Assembly (NCBI GenBank): GCA_022559845.1 | Contig: JAHNEJ010001965.1 | Location: 1-64,000, forward strand | DNA: 64,000 bases | Reading direction: 5' to 3' | Source: Amorphophallus konjac | Taxonomy: Eukaryota > Streptophyta > Magnoliopsida > Alismatales > Araceae | Shown: in pieces, positions 23,701 through 33,959 of the stretch | How the letters are laid out: the number at the start of each line of letters is the position of its first letter | Position numbering within the stretch: the stretch's first letter is position 1 | The notes under the pieces: model-generated | What the model was told of the DNA's origin: nothing | Databases searched by the model: none | What the model saw: the letters and a program-made list of their open reading frames with translations, nothing else | Translations under genes and position numbers: made by a program

Positions 23701-24237
23701 GCATTGTCAGTAGATATCAGGCAAATCCAGGCGAAGAGCACTGGAAGGCAGTAAAGGGCATCCTTAAGTACCTGCGAAGGGCTAAGGATCTTTTTCTGAT
23801 TTATGGAGGATATGACCTATAGCTTAGAGCTTACTCAGATTCTAGTTTCCAATCAGATACAAATAACTGCAAATCCATGTCTGTATTTGTATTCATGTTG
23901 AATGGAGGGGTAGTCAGTTGGAGAAGCCATCTGGATGAAGAAATTCATCTTGGAACTTGGCGTAGTTCCGGAGATAACAGCTCCCATCCCATTATTTTGT
24001 GATAATAATGAGGCCATCGCCCAGGCGAAGGAATCGAGATCTCACCAAATGTCAAAGCATGTTCTCAGGCGTTTTCACCTTATTCGGTAGATTGTTGATC
24101 GTGGAGATGTGGCGGTAGAGCGTGTACCGTCAGAAGACAACATAGCAGATCCACTGACTAAGCCTTTGACACAGACTGTGTTTGAGCGTCATCGGGATAA
24201 GATGGGCCTCAAAGTTGTGGGTAATTGGTTGTAGTTC

Positions 24238-24248
24238 AAGTGGGAGAT
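24238..24248 (+). other. Polypurine tract of Copia-1
   Basis: AAGTGGGAGAT directly precedes the TG of the 3' LTR and is identical to the PPT of Copia-2 (61499-61509). It primes plus-strand DNA synthesis in the intact element. Confidence 0.85.
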
Positions 24249-25835
24249 TGTTAGTGTTGGTGTGCTACATGCCAATTTCGGGTCGGGTAGGCCCAATAGT
24301 TGTACGATCTTGTTCATTATTAATAAAGTAGTGTTTGAGCGTAAATATGCGATTGTGTTACTTTACGTTGTCCCTAGGATATGTGGTTGTAAAGTCAGCT
24401 CGAGATGAGATCTCGAACATGAGATTGACTTTACATGTACACATACCTTAAACTGTTCCTGGTTGGAGGACAATCACTCGGGGACTTTGATTACCTATTA
24501 AACCAGTACACATGATGTGTCAGTGACCAGTCTCATGGTCAATGGTGCGGGGCACCAACACATATGTGTAGGTGTATGTCCTTGGAGGATGTACACTGAA
24601 CTGATCCGCTATTGGATCTTCAGATGGTTGATTATATCTAATGTCAACTGAAGATCCAACTGTCTCAGTAGCATCGTTGGTCCTTTGACCTGAGGCATTG
24701 ATCGGATCTTACACGAGGACTGGAATGGTTTAATTACTTGGCTAAGTGACTTTAACCATAAGTCATGAGTTGCCGAGTCGTTAACCACTCCATGATACGT
24801 GTGAAGATCGTCAATGGTCAAGAAGGAATCGCTCACTGTCGGGTATATATCAGACAGTTAATGGGTCATGACATTGACGCTCTGTTAAATCCCTGGCCAG
24901 GGTCGTATGAGTTCGTTTAGGACGGACGTCATACACTTTAAGGAGGTCATAGTCAAATGGCACGATCATGGGGTTTGACAGAAACCGTACCCTCGATCGT
25001 ACCAGACTCATAGAATGAGCGAGGGATTATATCGATACGGTAACTGTGGACTTACAGGTACCAGACAGGCTGGTTTAAACCCGGTGTCCTCTAGGATCAC
25101 GCGGATTTGCTTGACCCTACGTGATCAAAGGTTCGGAATAAATTAAACTATTGTTCGGCTCTAGTAGAAGCGAAGAATACGTTTAATTTACTTCTAATTG
25201 GGAATTAGAAGTTAATGGACCTTAAACTAGAGTGACTGTGGGCCTAGAGGATCACACACAATGGATTCTTGGGTGACGGATTATTATTATACAAGTGTAT
25301 GTATTAATTCCTTTTAATTCCTTTTGGAAAGGAGTGTAAATGGAGCTTAATACATATGTATAATAGTGGATAGGACATATATACAGTTTCGGTCTTTTAG
25401 AACCATTTTCTAATAAACCTAAACTCTATATATAGCCACCTACGTGATGCTCATTCGAGCCTTCACTTCTTCCAACCTCTTAAGCTTAAGCAAGCACATA
25501 AGCTTAAGAGGAGGATTAGCCTCCCCCCTTTCTCCCCTTTGCTCTCTCTCTCTCCAGAAGGTGATAGAGTCGGGGAAAGTTGCGCCGAGGAGGTACCGTC
25601 GCTGCGCAAGGGTCCGTGTGGATCTGCTCTAAAGGCCGTACAGCTGTGCGGCTCGATATCCTGCATCGGGCATCGCAGACAGCGTCGTTCTGCGCAAGGT
25701 GAAACACGCAACCCGTAATTAGGGTCTTAGAAACACCGATTAGAGCATAGATTAAGCTTTCCACAACACCGGGATCGGACAAATGAATTTTTGTTATCCG
25801 CTGCGTCGCCCGTAGGTGCTGTGCGAAACCTTACA
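24249..25835 (+). repeat. 3' LTR of Copia-1 (1,587 bp)
   Basis: It runs from TGTTAGTGTTGG to GAAACCTTACA. A handful of substitutions and short indels separate it from the 5' LTR at 13824-15416. The right flank is the N-terminal part of the H gene. Confidence 0.93.
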
Positions 25836-26077
25836 ATGTTGACCCCCGTTGGGGAAGAAACCCTGTAAGAAATCGTCATTGGTGGGGAAGACGATGTCAA
25901 TGTCTATCGGGATTTGAAAGGCCTCCCTATGGATATAGATTACCCAGTAAGTGACATTAAAGTAGGGAGGACAGGGACCAGGAGGGCTTCAAAGGTACTC
26001 GGGCCACTACCACTTCCGCTCTCCTCCTCAGCAGAGGATTCAGAGCCAGTCAGGATGAGTCTTCTGCTTGGCACCAT
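25836..26077 (-). pseudogene. Element H: N-terminal part of the PF04195-like protein
   Basis: The minus-strand ATG at 26077 opens MVPSRRLILTGSESSAEEES. In the adjoining frame the family-like stretch IYIHREAFQIP ... FPTNDDFLQGFFP leads up to the Copia-1 insertion. The frame change between the two parts and stop codons show decay. The next part of the gene lies at 13564-13823. The second locus has the same piece at 63095-63336. Confidence 0.6.
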
Positions 26078-26206
26078 GAGTTCTAGGAAAGGTAGAGAAG
26101 AAGGAGAGAAGCCTCACTAAGTGTAGAGGCCAAGCAGCAGGGAAGACTCGAGCACCAGCGCCGGAGAAGGAATGCACGAGAGCTGCCATTGGAAACTCGT
26201 TTCGTC

Positions 26207-26220
26207 CTTCTTATAAGGCC
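26207..26220 (-). promoter_or_regulatory. TATA-like box upstream of the H gene
   Basis: GGCCTTATAAGAAGG on the minus strand lies ~135 bp upstream of the H ATG at 26077, a fitting distance for the promoter of H. The same sequence occurs at the second locus near 63470. Confidence 0.5.
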
Positions 26221-26587
26221 TACCGTGAGCAATGTGTCTGCCTTGCCCTAGCCGACGAACAGTTGAGGACTTAACCGCCACCGCTAGTGCACTCGACTGC
26301 AAACCTAAGCATCGCTCCGACACCTACTACGTCCCATTTCTCCAAGTGCAAAATGACACCACTATGATGACGCTAACGTCACCCAACGCGTATGGGGCTG
26401 CCTTACGCACCAAGAAAGGCGGCCTACGGTAGGATTTCTTGTGTCAGAAGAATGAGAGGTTTTGCGAAGGCTCCACTAATTTTCCCCCTCACCGGGCCTT
26501 GTATGACTCCTCCTAAGTGTCAAGCACACTTGACGCACGGGAGTGGGGGGATAGTGAGGAGGGGAACACTCGCCATGCCCAGCGTAC

Positions 26588-26670
26588 GTAGCCCAATGAC
26601 GCCAGGCCCAATGTGGCCTAATGACGCCAGGCCCAATGCGGCCTAGTAACGTCAGGCCCATTGCGGTTTA
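26588..26670. repeat. Short tandem repeat upstream of H
   Basis: Three to four copies of a ~26-28-bp unit containing AATGACGCCAGGCCCAATG. The same repeat occurs at about 63848-63920 in the second locus. A related motif (GGCCTGACGTTACTGGGCC) is seen near 38589-38608. Confidence 0.7.
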
Positions 26671-26689
26671 GGGTAGTCAAGCCCATGGG

Positions 26690-27085
26690 GTTCTTCCATG
26701 TACGGCTGGCCGGTGGTCCCGTAAATGAGGCCTGATCATAGCCTATGAAAATCTCGCCCGCCCACGGGCGGGACATCCTTGTGCATGTGTTCTGGACATC
26801 GTAAAATTAATTCGCCAACAAATGAACATAGAGGCCGCCACTACGGAACTTACTCTGACGAGGACCGGGCCTGTGATCCCGTAAATACAGCTCATACGTC
26901 GACCACGAGCTGTGATCAATGAACTTATACCATGTTATATCTTAGAATTAGGTTCCTAAAGACGCAAAAGTCATCTGAAAATGTGGAACGCAATTACCCC
27001 TTGGCTCTCGCCTGCGTACTTCTGCAGCTTTTGTAATGCCTCCCTTTTCATCAATGCGTTGTTTTAGAATTTGGAACGATTGGGT
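26690..27085. other. Unassigned sequence between H upstream region and LEA inverted arm
   Basis: No gene is recognised. A motif with GTCCCGTAAAT / GATCCCGTAAAT occurs twice (about 26717 and 26876). Homology to the second locus is visible to the window end (26744 equals 64000). Confidence 0.3.
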
Positions 27086-27286
27086 TAAAGACTGAAAGTA
27101 TACTAAAATTTTTAGATTCTTTTTTAGATTAAAATGACAGAATGAAAATTTCAGATTATTTCTCTTTTGATTGACCGAGGATATTAATTTAAAATATAAG
27201 ATAAAGACGTACTATTTTATATTTTTTACCATTTTATTTTAATAAAAATGATCATACGTAAATAACTCCATAAGTGTCCTCACTAA

Positions 27287-27421
27287 GGCCGTGTTTGTTA
27301 ACCGAGCACGGTAACCGCCCTCGGTTAGCCCCTTTTGTGTGAGGGGGAGGCGGGTCCTGCCGAGATTTCTCTCTCCCCGATTCCCGACAACTCACCGACC
27401 ACTCCGCTATCAAAGTGGGCC
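27287..27421. mobile_element. 135-bp Tourist-like MITE
   Basis: The insertion starts GGCCGTGTTTG and ends with the inverse of GGCCCACTTTG. It is flanked by TAA at 27284-27286 and 27422-27424. The right inverted arm (near 37290) has the empty site without the insertion. A 3-bp TAA target duplication with a GGCC-type terminal repeat is typical of PIF/Harbinger-derived Tourist MITEs. Confidence 0.65.
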
Positions 27422-28597
27422 TAAATGTTTCGGGATAGAGGTGGATGACAATTTCATTCTTGTAAAGAATCATTTGATTATATAAATTTTAAATTAATAT
27501 TTTATTTTTTATATTTTAATATACGATAGATATGAGATATGAAACATAAGTATCCTCGATAAGTGACCCTAATAAAAGATTGAGATGAGATCAAACTTGA
27601 TTAATTTATCTAACTAAAATTTTGGTAGAATATCACCGTGTTGAAAAAGATATCAATTAATTGAAAACACGAAACACGGTAATCAATGAGTCAGAATTTA
27701 TCAATAAATTTAGTTTTAATATTATTATTAAACAATTAAAAGTTTGAGTCGAGATGATGAAGAATGATTATGACATTAAAATTTAAAAAAATAATGAAGA
27801 GTGTCTGTCAAATAAATTTGCATGATTTTTAAAAATACGACATTTATGTCAAATCAATATTGTCAATTTTCATCAATTTTAAAATTTAATTCGAAAACTT
27901 ACGCAACATAATTTTTAAGATAGAAATAACTTTAAAAAAATATTTCTAAACACCCTATAAAAATTTCGACTGTAAATTAATATTCACAGTTATCTGAACA
28001 AAACATTCCCAGGTTTTAAGATAGATTTAGCATTAATTAATAATTTTAAAATCAAGACATTATTGAGGGTGTACGTTCGTCGTCAGATGATCATCGTTCC
28101 CAAATGGACATGGACAGCCTGCGGAAAACCTGATTGAGGCACGCCGGGGGAGGGGGGCGGGGGGGTTTGAAGACTAAAATAAGACCATGCAGCAGACTTC
28201 GGCCAGGTTACAGCAAACAAACAGCTCATCATCATAACACCTTTATATATATAGAAGCAAAAGAAAGAGCCAAAAGTACTCGATCCGTCACCTACATAAA
28301 CCCTCCAATCCCTGGAAATCTAGGCACAACGAAGAACAAATTTAACTGGTTATAATTAATGTAGTAAGTTCTGTCTGTAACAGCTAGCAGTACTATAGAA
28401 ACCGAAGACGACACCAGCAAGAGGCTAGGCACATATGCATACAGGGTACCCAGGGGTATACATATATATATATATATCACCTTCCCTACCTTGCTCGGGA
28501 GGTCTGCAGAACCAAACAGAAGAATGCGAAACATCGCAGGGACAGCGGCATGCAAGGAGGGCCTGCGGTGGGTTATTTCAGAAGCTCCATATTCTCA

Positions 28598-28736
28598 CTA
28601 ATTGCTGCCCCGAGTGTTGCCTGAGGGGGTGTTGTCTCCCATTCCGAGGGTGTTCTTCACAGTGTCCACTGCACCCTGAGCCATGCTCTTCACTTCCTCC
28701 CCAGTCTGCATTGACCCAAATTAAGAAACGTACGTG

Positions 28737-28788
<52 letters not shown>

Positions 28789-29093
28789 AGAGAGAGATAT
28801 GGGGACGGCGGATCGACCTGCTGGAAGAAGCCCGAAGCTTTCTCCGTGTTCTCCTGGGCAGACTGGGAGGCCCTGGAGGCGGTGTCCCTCGCAGAATCCA
28901 TCATCTGTCCAGCCTTCGCCTGCGGAAGCCAAAATCAGAATCAAAGACAAGGGGACGGGAAGAGCAGAGCCAGAGCCGTCAGAGAAGCCATGACCATGCA
29001 TGTATGCGGGGTGCACAGAACAAGACAAAGGAAACCCACCTCGCCAGTGCCACGGGCCTCGCCGCCCTTGAAGGTCTCCTGGATGCTCGAGAT
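28598..29093 (-). pseudogene. LEA-like gene, left copy, start codon lost
   Basis: Three exons on the minus strand match the intact gene at 35615-36108: 29093-29040, 28919-28818 and 28705-28598. All GT-AG splice sites and the TAG stop are preserved. Only one residue differs in the mature part (Gly for Ser in the C-terminal tail). The start codon is ATC instead of ATG, and no other in-frame ATG precedes the MM in exon 2. The promoter TATA (CTATAAAT in the other copy) is changed to CATAATAAAT. The gene is therefore probably non-productive unless a non-AUG start is used. Intron 2 has gained a (CA)n repeat. Near-complete conservation of the rest suggests recent loss or gene conversion. Confidence 0.85.
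28739..28797. repeat. (CA)n(GA)n microsatellite in intron 2 of the LEA-like pseudogene
   Basis: About 23 CA units are followed by about 7 GA units. The intact copy has only a short (CT)n at the matching place (35945-35970). Length polymorphism is expected here. Confidence 0.95.
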
Positions 29094-29520
29094 CTTCTCT
29101 CTGAAGAACTGAGGACGAGATGGCACAGGAATGCCGGTGCTCTGTTCTGCTCTCTTCGTGCAGTGCTTGCAGGAAACGGGGTTGGAATACGACCTCCATT
29201 TATTATGGGCCACGGAGGACCTGCGAGGGGAAGGGCACCTGGGCAGCCGTTCCCGTTTTAGACGGTGGGACGTGGTGGGTCGGGGGAGGCCACTGGAACG
29301 GGTTACCTTGCTGTTGACCAGGTTAATTTTGACTTTCTGTTTTATCTCGTGGGTTTTTCAAGTTTTTTTTATAAATAATTTTAGAACATAGGCAGGTAAA
29401 TTTACAGCCCTCACCGATGATGATTGCAATATTTGAACCATAACCTCTCTCATTCAAAGAGAGTGAAAAACTTTTTTGTTTATATTCTTGTATATATACA
29501 TATATAAATATATATATAAT

Positions 29521-29795
29521 GGCAGAGTCAAAAATATTTAGAGCGAGATAAAATAAAATTAATCTAATAAAAATTATTTATTTTCATATAAATAAAAAAA
29601 TTGTTATAAGTGAGTTACTTATAACATATCTTTATATTTTGAAAATGTTACATTATTATACCATTGTCAATGTTATCATATATCTATTTTTTAATATGTT
29701 ACTAAATTATCATTCATCCATTGATCAGTTATTTTATCTCGCAATCAATTTTTCATAATTTTTATTTCTGAAAATATTTTCACCAAAGTCATTGT

Positions 29796-29800
<5 letters not shown>
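29521..29800. mobile_element. Decayed relic related to the hAT-like element at 38640
   Basis: The first ~150 bp align with 38643-38800, sharing ATATTTAGA, TAAAATAAAA, AATAAAAATTATT, AAGTGAGTTA and GTTACATTATT in the same order. The terminal repeat is degraded (GGCAGAGTC). No TSD is visible. It abuts the inner end of the left LEA arm. Confidence 0.55.
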
Positions 29801-29826
<26 letters not shown>

Positions 29827-30500
29827 TCTAAAAGCACTGTACGTACGTAGATTGGTTTTGGCGTCCCTTGAGTGATGTTATTTTTGCCTTCCTTTGATCG
29901 TCACATGGTTGTGTCACTACCAGCGAGTTAGAACTGATTCCATACCATTCATAAGTTGTTCCAATCCTTCATGCTTGCTCGCTGGTCTTTGCCATTGCCA
30001 TCATGCCTCGTGTAATTAGGTTGACATCAAATTTAACTTAGAATTGAATTGGACTTTGGGTGGAAATTAAGAGAATGTCAATGCTGATAGAATAACCTGT
30101 AGTCGTTTTGTGCTAATTAGTATTATAAAAATAAGACATTTAATAAATATATTTAAAAATAATGAAAATATATTTTTAAAAAATCTTATATATATATATA
30201 TGATTTCGTCTTATCAATTAGTAAATAGAGAGTCAAAGTCGTTTTCTCTCCTTCTGAATATGAGGCAAGGATATATACCGTAGAAAATGACAAAACCCAA
30301 ATCATAGGGGATGTGTTCACGAGCACCGTGATCTAAGATTGCATAACAACTCGAATCATAATAACATGTCAAACTAATAATCAAATGATGCGTCTATAAA
30401 ACAAGTGATATATGAAATTAAGAAGCAATATACATTCTTTTATCACGAGCTGTATATGATATAAATATCGGAGGGCAGTACTCTCTCTGAACAAGGCATG
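29800..30500. other. Intergenic, A/T-rich, no gene seen
   Basis: It contains short (AT)n and (GA)n runs (29799-29827, 30186-30201). It is probably the 3' flank of the HIPP gene on the right side. Confidence 0.4.
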
Positions 30501-30523
30501 CCAGAGCTCCTTGTGATTAAAAA

Positions 30524-31284
30524 CTACATGATGGAACAGGGTTGCGGGGCGTCGTAATCTCCATGAACAATCACGACAGGTGGCGGCGGGCGTGAAAGGT
30601 AATTAGAGCAGCAGTAGCAGCAATCCGGATCCCGCCGCGGCGGCGGCGCCGGCGGCGGCGCCGGCGCCTCGCCCTTCCTGATCCCTCCTCCGTTCTCCTC
30701 TGCCTCCACCACCCGGATTTCATCCACCGAGACTATCTTCGCGTGCCCCAGCTTCTTCCTCAGCTCGATGGCCAGCTCCGCCGGGTCGACTCCATCGCCG
30801 CCCCTCACCACCAGGAGATCGTTCTGCTCCCCTTCCACAGCCACCGAGTCCGCCCCTGTACGTAATCAGATACTTTCAGCACCTGTGACTTCACATGGGG
30901 CGCGGTGGATGAATCGTATACGTCTGTTGGTGAGAGGTGGATGCATGGGAAGATATATATATATACGTACGCACCATGTTTCGCAGCCACATCCATGGCC
31001 TTGCGTCGGCACTTGTCGCAGTTTATCTGGACCTTCATGACCATCCTCTTCTTCTGCATGCGCAAATTGAACCGGCCATGCATGTAATTAATTGGTTAGC
31101 TAGCGATTCTGTAAGGCGCGCGGATACATGTATGATAGTACTGTTGTTGTCAGTAACCAAGCATGCAGCAGACGAAACCAGAATATATGAGACCAGAAAC
31201 TAATCCGGCCGGCCGGAGAAACTAGGATTAGATTGTACTTGATGGAGCAACACGTACGTACGTATAGATGGAACTTACCTTCAT
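30524..31284 (-). CDS. Heavy-metal-associated isoprenylated plant protein (HIPP), three exons
   Basis: The minus-strand exons are 31284-31279 (ATG AAG, then GTAAGT donor), 31053-30975 and 30855-30524. Together they give 417 nt, that is 138 residues plus TAG, and all junctions are GT-AG. The N-terminal HMA fold has the metal-binding CxxC in NCDKCRRKAM (Cys14, Cys17) and a typical second half ending KIVSVDEIRVVE. A proline-rich linker follows (about 91-104), then a CCYCC cluster (107-111), and a C-terminal CSIM (135-138), which fits a CaaX farnesylation box. HIPPs bind heavy-metal ions, attach to membranes through the lipid and act in metal homeostasis and stress. The closest type appears to be the short single-HMA HIPPs. 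The very short first exon decides the start. The frame is intact, so the gene is probably functional. It lies between the two inverted LEA arms and is transcribed leftward. Confidence 0.92.
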
Positions 31285-31535
31285 CTTGCAAACGCGCGCG
31301 GTGACAGCAGTACGCAAGTTAGGATCGAGAAGCTCTCAGAGCATTGCAGTCAGAGGACACTTGCAGTCAGAGGGCACTTCCAGAGAGTTAAAGGGTTTGT
31401 GTACTTCTTTCTTGGCGAGGCCCTTAATTATAGACCTGAAGATCGCTTCTTCGAAAAATACGACTACGAAGGCTTCGAAAAAACAGAGATAATATGTTTT
31501 AAGCACAGATCGATGTTGTTCTCGAGTATGTGCTG

Positions 31536-31551
31536 CTATATTATATATAGC
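31536..31551 (-). promoter_or_regulatory. TATA box of the HIPP gene
   Basis: CTATATATAATATAGC on the minus strand lies ~255 bp upstream of the ATG. It implies a leader of about 220 nt that includes a small direct repeat (GCAGTCAGAGG, 31345-31373). Confidence 0.5.
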
Positions 31552-31599
31552 ACGTACGGGTGCGTAATATATCGAGGATTTATTGACCAAGACATTAAT

Positions 31600-32340
31600 T
31601 GGGAACTAACCCAGATGCGGATCTTTACTGATCATCCCCACTCCCAACACACCCTTTAACAATTCCGAGACTCCGACAATAACTCGAGAGGATTAACAGC
31701 CATGGAACATCCGCGCGCTTTGGTGGTAGGTCAGAGCTCTTCGATCGGATGGGGAGGCACATCTCGATCCTCTTGGAGTCACGACGGTCCGAGACTTGTC
31801 GCATTGGAAACGTACACAGATACGTCTACCTTATGTTCGGCTAGTTAATTAATTATTAAAACGTCCATTAATTAGGAACAGGGGTGTCTACTACACATGC
31901 ATAATTAACTTCATGGTTACGTACGTGCGTAATGGTGCGTCGACCTTTCAACTCCTCGATTACGGAGGAGCAACAAAATAATCTGGATCAATCTGACCCC
32001 ATTTTCTAGGTCGACCTCAATACATCTTTAGTTTGAGTCCCCATCATTTACTGTGGAGAAAAAGTTACCTTGTCATCTCATTTTAACATTGACGTATGAT
32101 CACTCTTCATCTTAATAATTTGATCTTTAAATTAGACAATTGAAATAAAACATATTTTTTAAAAATGTCCTCATCTTAAGAACATTAAACTTAAATTTAA
32201 TTGTTTAAAAAATGTGTTCTGAAATGAAGAGTGACATGTCACTCCTAAGTTTAGTGACATTATGTCATTTCTAATTGTCATGTTACATGTGCACGGATTG
32301 CAATACAGTTGTCGACGGAGAGTTAAACAACGGGAAACAC
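31600..32340. other. Intergenic, upstream of HIPP, no gene seen
   Basis: No conserved coding frame. The CGTACG-type motifs near 31918-31926 are common in plant promoters but too short to interpret. Confidence 0.35.
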
Positions 32341-32349
32341 GGTCACTCA

Positions 32350-32605
32350 CACAGTAGTGTAGCGGTCAAGGCTCTCCCCCAAAAGAAAGGGGAGAGCTCT
32401 CAGTTTCAAATCCCACACATCTCGAGAGGTGGGGGAGTGCGGGTCACATGGATGCCCCCAATACGGGTGGTCCGAGGCGGGGCATCCTCTTCCGCATGTA
32501 GATGTATGCATGATTCATCTACTCGATCTGACTTGGGACGATTTATGTTTGTCATATCATATTTGAAAAAATTTGATACGGTGTAGATCACTCTCAAGAT
32601 CGATC
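32350..32605 (+). mobile_element. tRNA-derived SINE-like element
   Basis: TAGTGTAGCGGTCAAGG (about 32355-32371) resembles a polymerase III A box, and AGTTTCAAATCCC (about 32401-32413) resembles a B box, with ~35-bp spacing as in tRNA-derived SINEs. A unique-looking body follows to about 32600. No clear poly-A/T tail or target duplication is seen. A true tRNA gene is excluded because no cloverleaf or acceptor stem can be formed. Confidence 0.4.
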
Positions 32606-32639
32606 GAGTCTAGTCAAGTCACAGTGAGAGAGAGAGAGA

Positions 32640-33520
32640 GGAGGAGGAGGAGATGATATACGTTGAGATGGGTTGAATCAACTGTGACTCGAGCGACGAG
32701 TCAAATCAATTATGACTCGAGCGTATCATATCGGATGATCATAGAAGATTCACTGAATTGATAAACTTTAGATACATGTACCCACCCTCTTCCCCTCTCC
32801 GCATCCTCGTTATTTTCAAATATTGTGCTACCTATCCTTGGTTTCCATTTTGCTCAAGTCCAAGTCAAAGCCTCGGACTAATTGAAACATTTCATCACGG
32901 TCTATATATCAGCAAGAAAGTTTAGATGAGATAAAGACAGCTATAAACTAGACATAAGTATGAATAATATTGTTTTCACAAAATCCAACGAAAGTGGGGG
33001 CTATGACTTTTAACAAAACTAAATACTTCCACCAATATATATATTGAAGATCCTCAGCTCCATCCGTCACCCATGGGATATGATATTGCACAAACAACAA
33101 TGGAAACACACAAAAAACACACACATATTTAAGGGTGGCGATCATCTGGTGCCGGCACCACGAAAATCCTTCAGTGGGGATGGCATCTGAGCCGTCTCCT
33201 GTCCACTGGCGCTCGTCACAATGGCCGGCACCCATGAGTTCCCGACTGTCCCATCTAAAACAGCTGCAACCGGCTTTGAACGGCTCCTCGCCTCCTCCAT
33301 GACCTCCCGCCTCACCACGACCGGCCATCTCTCTCTCTCTACACTAACAAAAAAAAGGCGTTCCGCACGTGTTTATTTTGTGAACCGATGAATTAGTAGT
33401 AGATAAATGAGCTGAAATGTATGTGATTGCATCTGTTACCAACATAGATCATGTAATTGGGAAAAAAATCCAATAATGAAAAGGACACATGACACTTTAC
33501 AGGAAAAGGGAACATCTCGG
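32640..33520. other. Intergenic, no supported gene
   Basis: Short frames at 32948-33328 (minus) and from an ATG at about 33221 (plus, MAGTHEFPTVPSKTAATG) lack recognised domains, splice support or a matching family. I do not call either. Confidence 0.35.
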
Positions 33521-33521
33521 G

Positions 33522-33957
33522 GGAGTGTGTTTGGTTACAATTAAGTAATTCTATCAATATTAATGTTGGTATTACTACTAATTAAAAAAAAATAAGGGGT
33601 GCTTGATCATGCTCTATCAAATTTGATACCTCTCTTTTGTTGAAGTTTGTTATTATAACAAATCTAATACAGGTCCAAACCATTAAAAATGTTACAATTT
33701 AATTTTGGAGAATCTCGCGACTTTCTTTACTTCTCTCTTTTCTTTTAATATAATTAGTGGTACCATCCACTTAAAAAAAAAAGAGATTTCCTTTACTTTC
33801 TTTTTCCCACCTCTAGCTCTTTCTTTTTCCATCAACCATCTTCCTCTGTACATTCTTCTAGTACCAATTTCAATATTGATATTATAAACTTCAAAAATAT
33901 TAATATCAAAACTCACGCGATATTAAAATTAATACTCCAACCAAACAAGACATTAGA
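33522..33957. mobile_element. Possible MITE, ~435 bp
   Basis: The left end contains GAGTGTGTTTGGTTAC and the right end, inverted, contains AATGTCTTGTTTGGTTGG. These are imperfect terminal inverted repeats with the TTTGGTT core common in Tourist-like MITEs. The inside is A/T-rich with inverted ATATTAAT motifs and no coding capacity. I could not define a target duplication with certainty. Confidence 0.4.
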
Positions 33958-33959
33958 TC

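Larger units (their letters stand above)
17621..24234 (+). pseudogene. gag-pol: Copia-1 gag-pol remnant
   Basis: The gag start MSSSNPLRGILDANRL lies at 17621. It is interrupted by TAG at 18209 (CAG in Copia-2), then by solo LTR S at 18330-21121. It resumes with zinc knuckle (RCGETGHWKRNC), protease (DTGC) and integrase. Further stops are TGA 21906, TAG 22029, TGA 22203, TAA 22800 and TAA 23172, most of them C-to-T changes relative to Copia-2. A 13-bp deletion near 23013 and a 5-bp loss near 23090 shift the RT frame. YVDD of the RT survives near 23326. The RNase H region has the same stop (TAG at 23819) and deletion as Copia-2. It cannot encode a working polyprotein. Confidence 0.92.
13824..25835 (+). 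mobile_element. Copia-1: decayed Copia retrotransposon with a nested solo LTR
   Basis: The element runs from the 5' LTR (13824-15416) through PBS, long leader and gag-pol remnant to PPT (24238-24248) and 3' LTR (24249-25835). Without the nested insertion 18330-21121 and its TSD it is about 9.2 kb. Flanking pentamers are ATACT on the left and ATGTT on the right. They differ by two transitions, so the TSD is decayed or rearranged. It is inserted in the H gene. It is closely related to Copia-2 (54073-63094) but carries many extra nonsense codons and deletions. Confidence 0.92.
27085..29515. repeat. Left arm of a ~2.3-kb inverted duplication
   Basis: The reverse complement of this stretch matches 35219-37490. 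It includes the LEA-like gene, its 5' and 3' flanks and A/T-rich downstream DNA. The arms are separated by ~5.7 kb that holds the HIPP gene. Non-coding parts have diverged visibly, with many small indels, while exons are almost identical. The left arm has a 135-bp insertion at 27287-27421 and a long (CA)n in intron 2. Confidence 0.9.

Noticed and set aside
10632..26744. Simple segmental duplication with 50000-64000
   Set aside because: Outer parts match, but the interval between the Gypsy LTR and Copia differs completely and the Copia copies have very different decay. A single duplication cannot explain this without later replacement.
28435..29112. Plus-strand frame of 225 codons opposite the LEA-like pseudogene
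   Set aside because: It is antisense to exons whose splice structure is clear, includes a (CA)n-coded His/Thr repeat and has no family resemblance.
32350..32430. Functional tRNA gene
   Set aside because: Only the A and B box-like motifs are present. No acceptor, D or anticodon stem can be built.
32948..33328. Minus-strand frame of 126 codons
   Set aside because: It shows no domain, no splice or promoter support and no codon pattern like that of the neighbouring genes.
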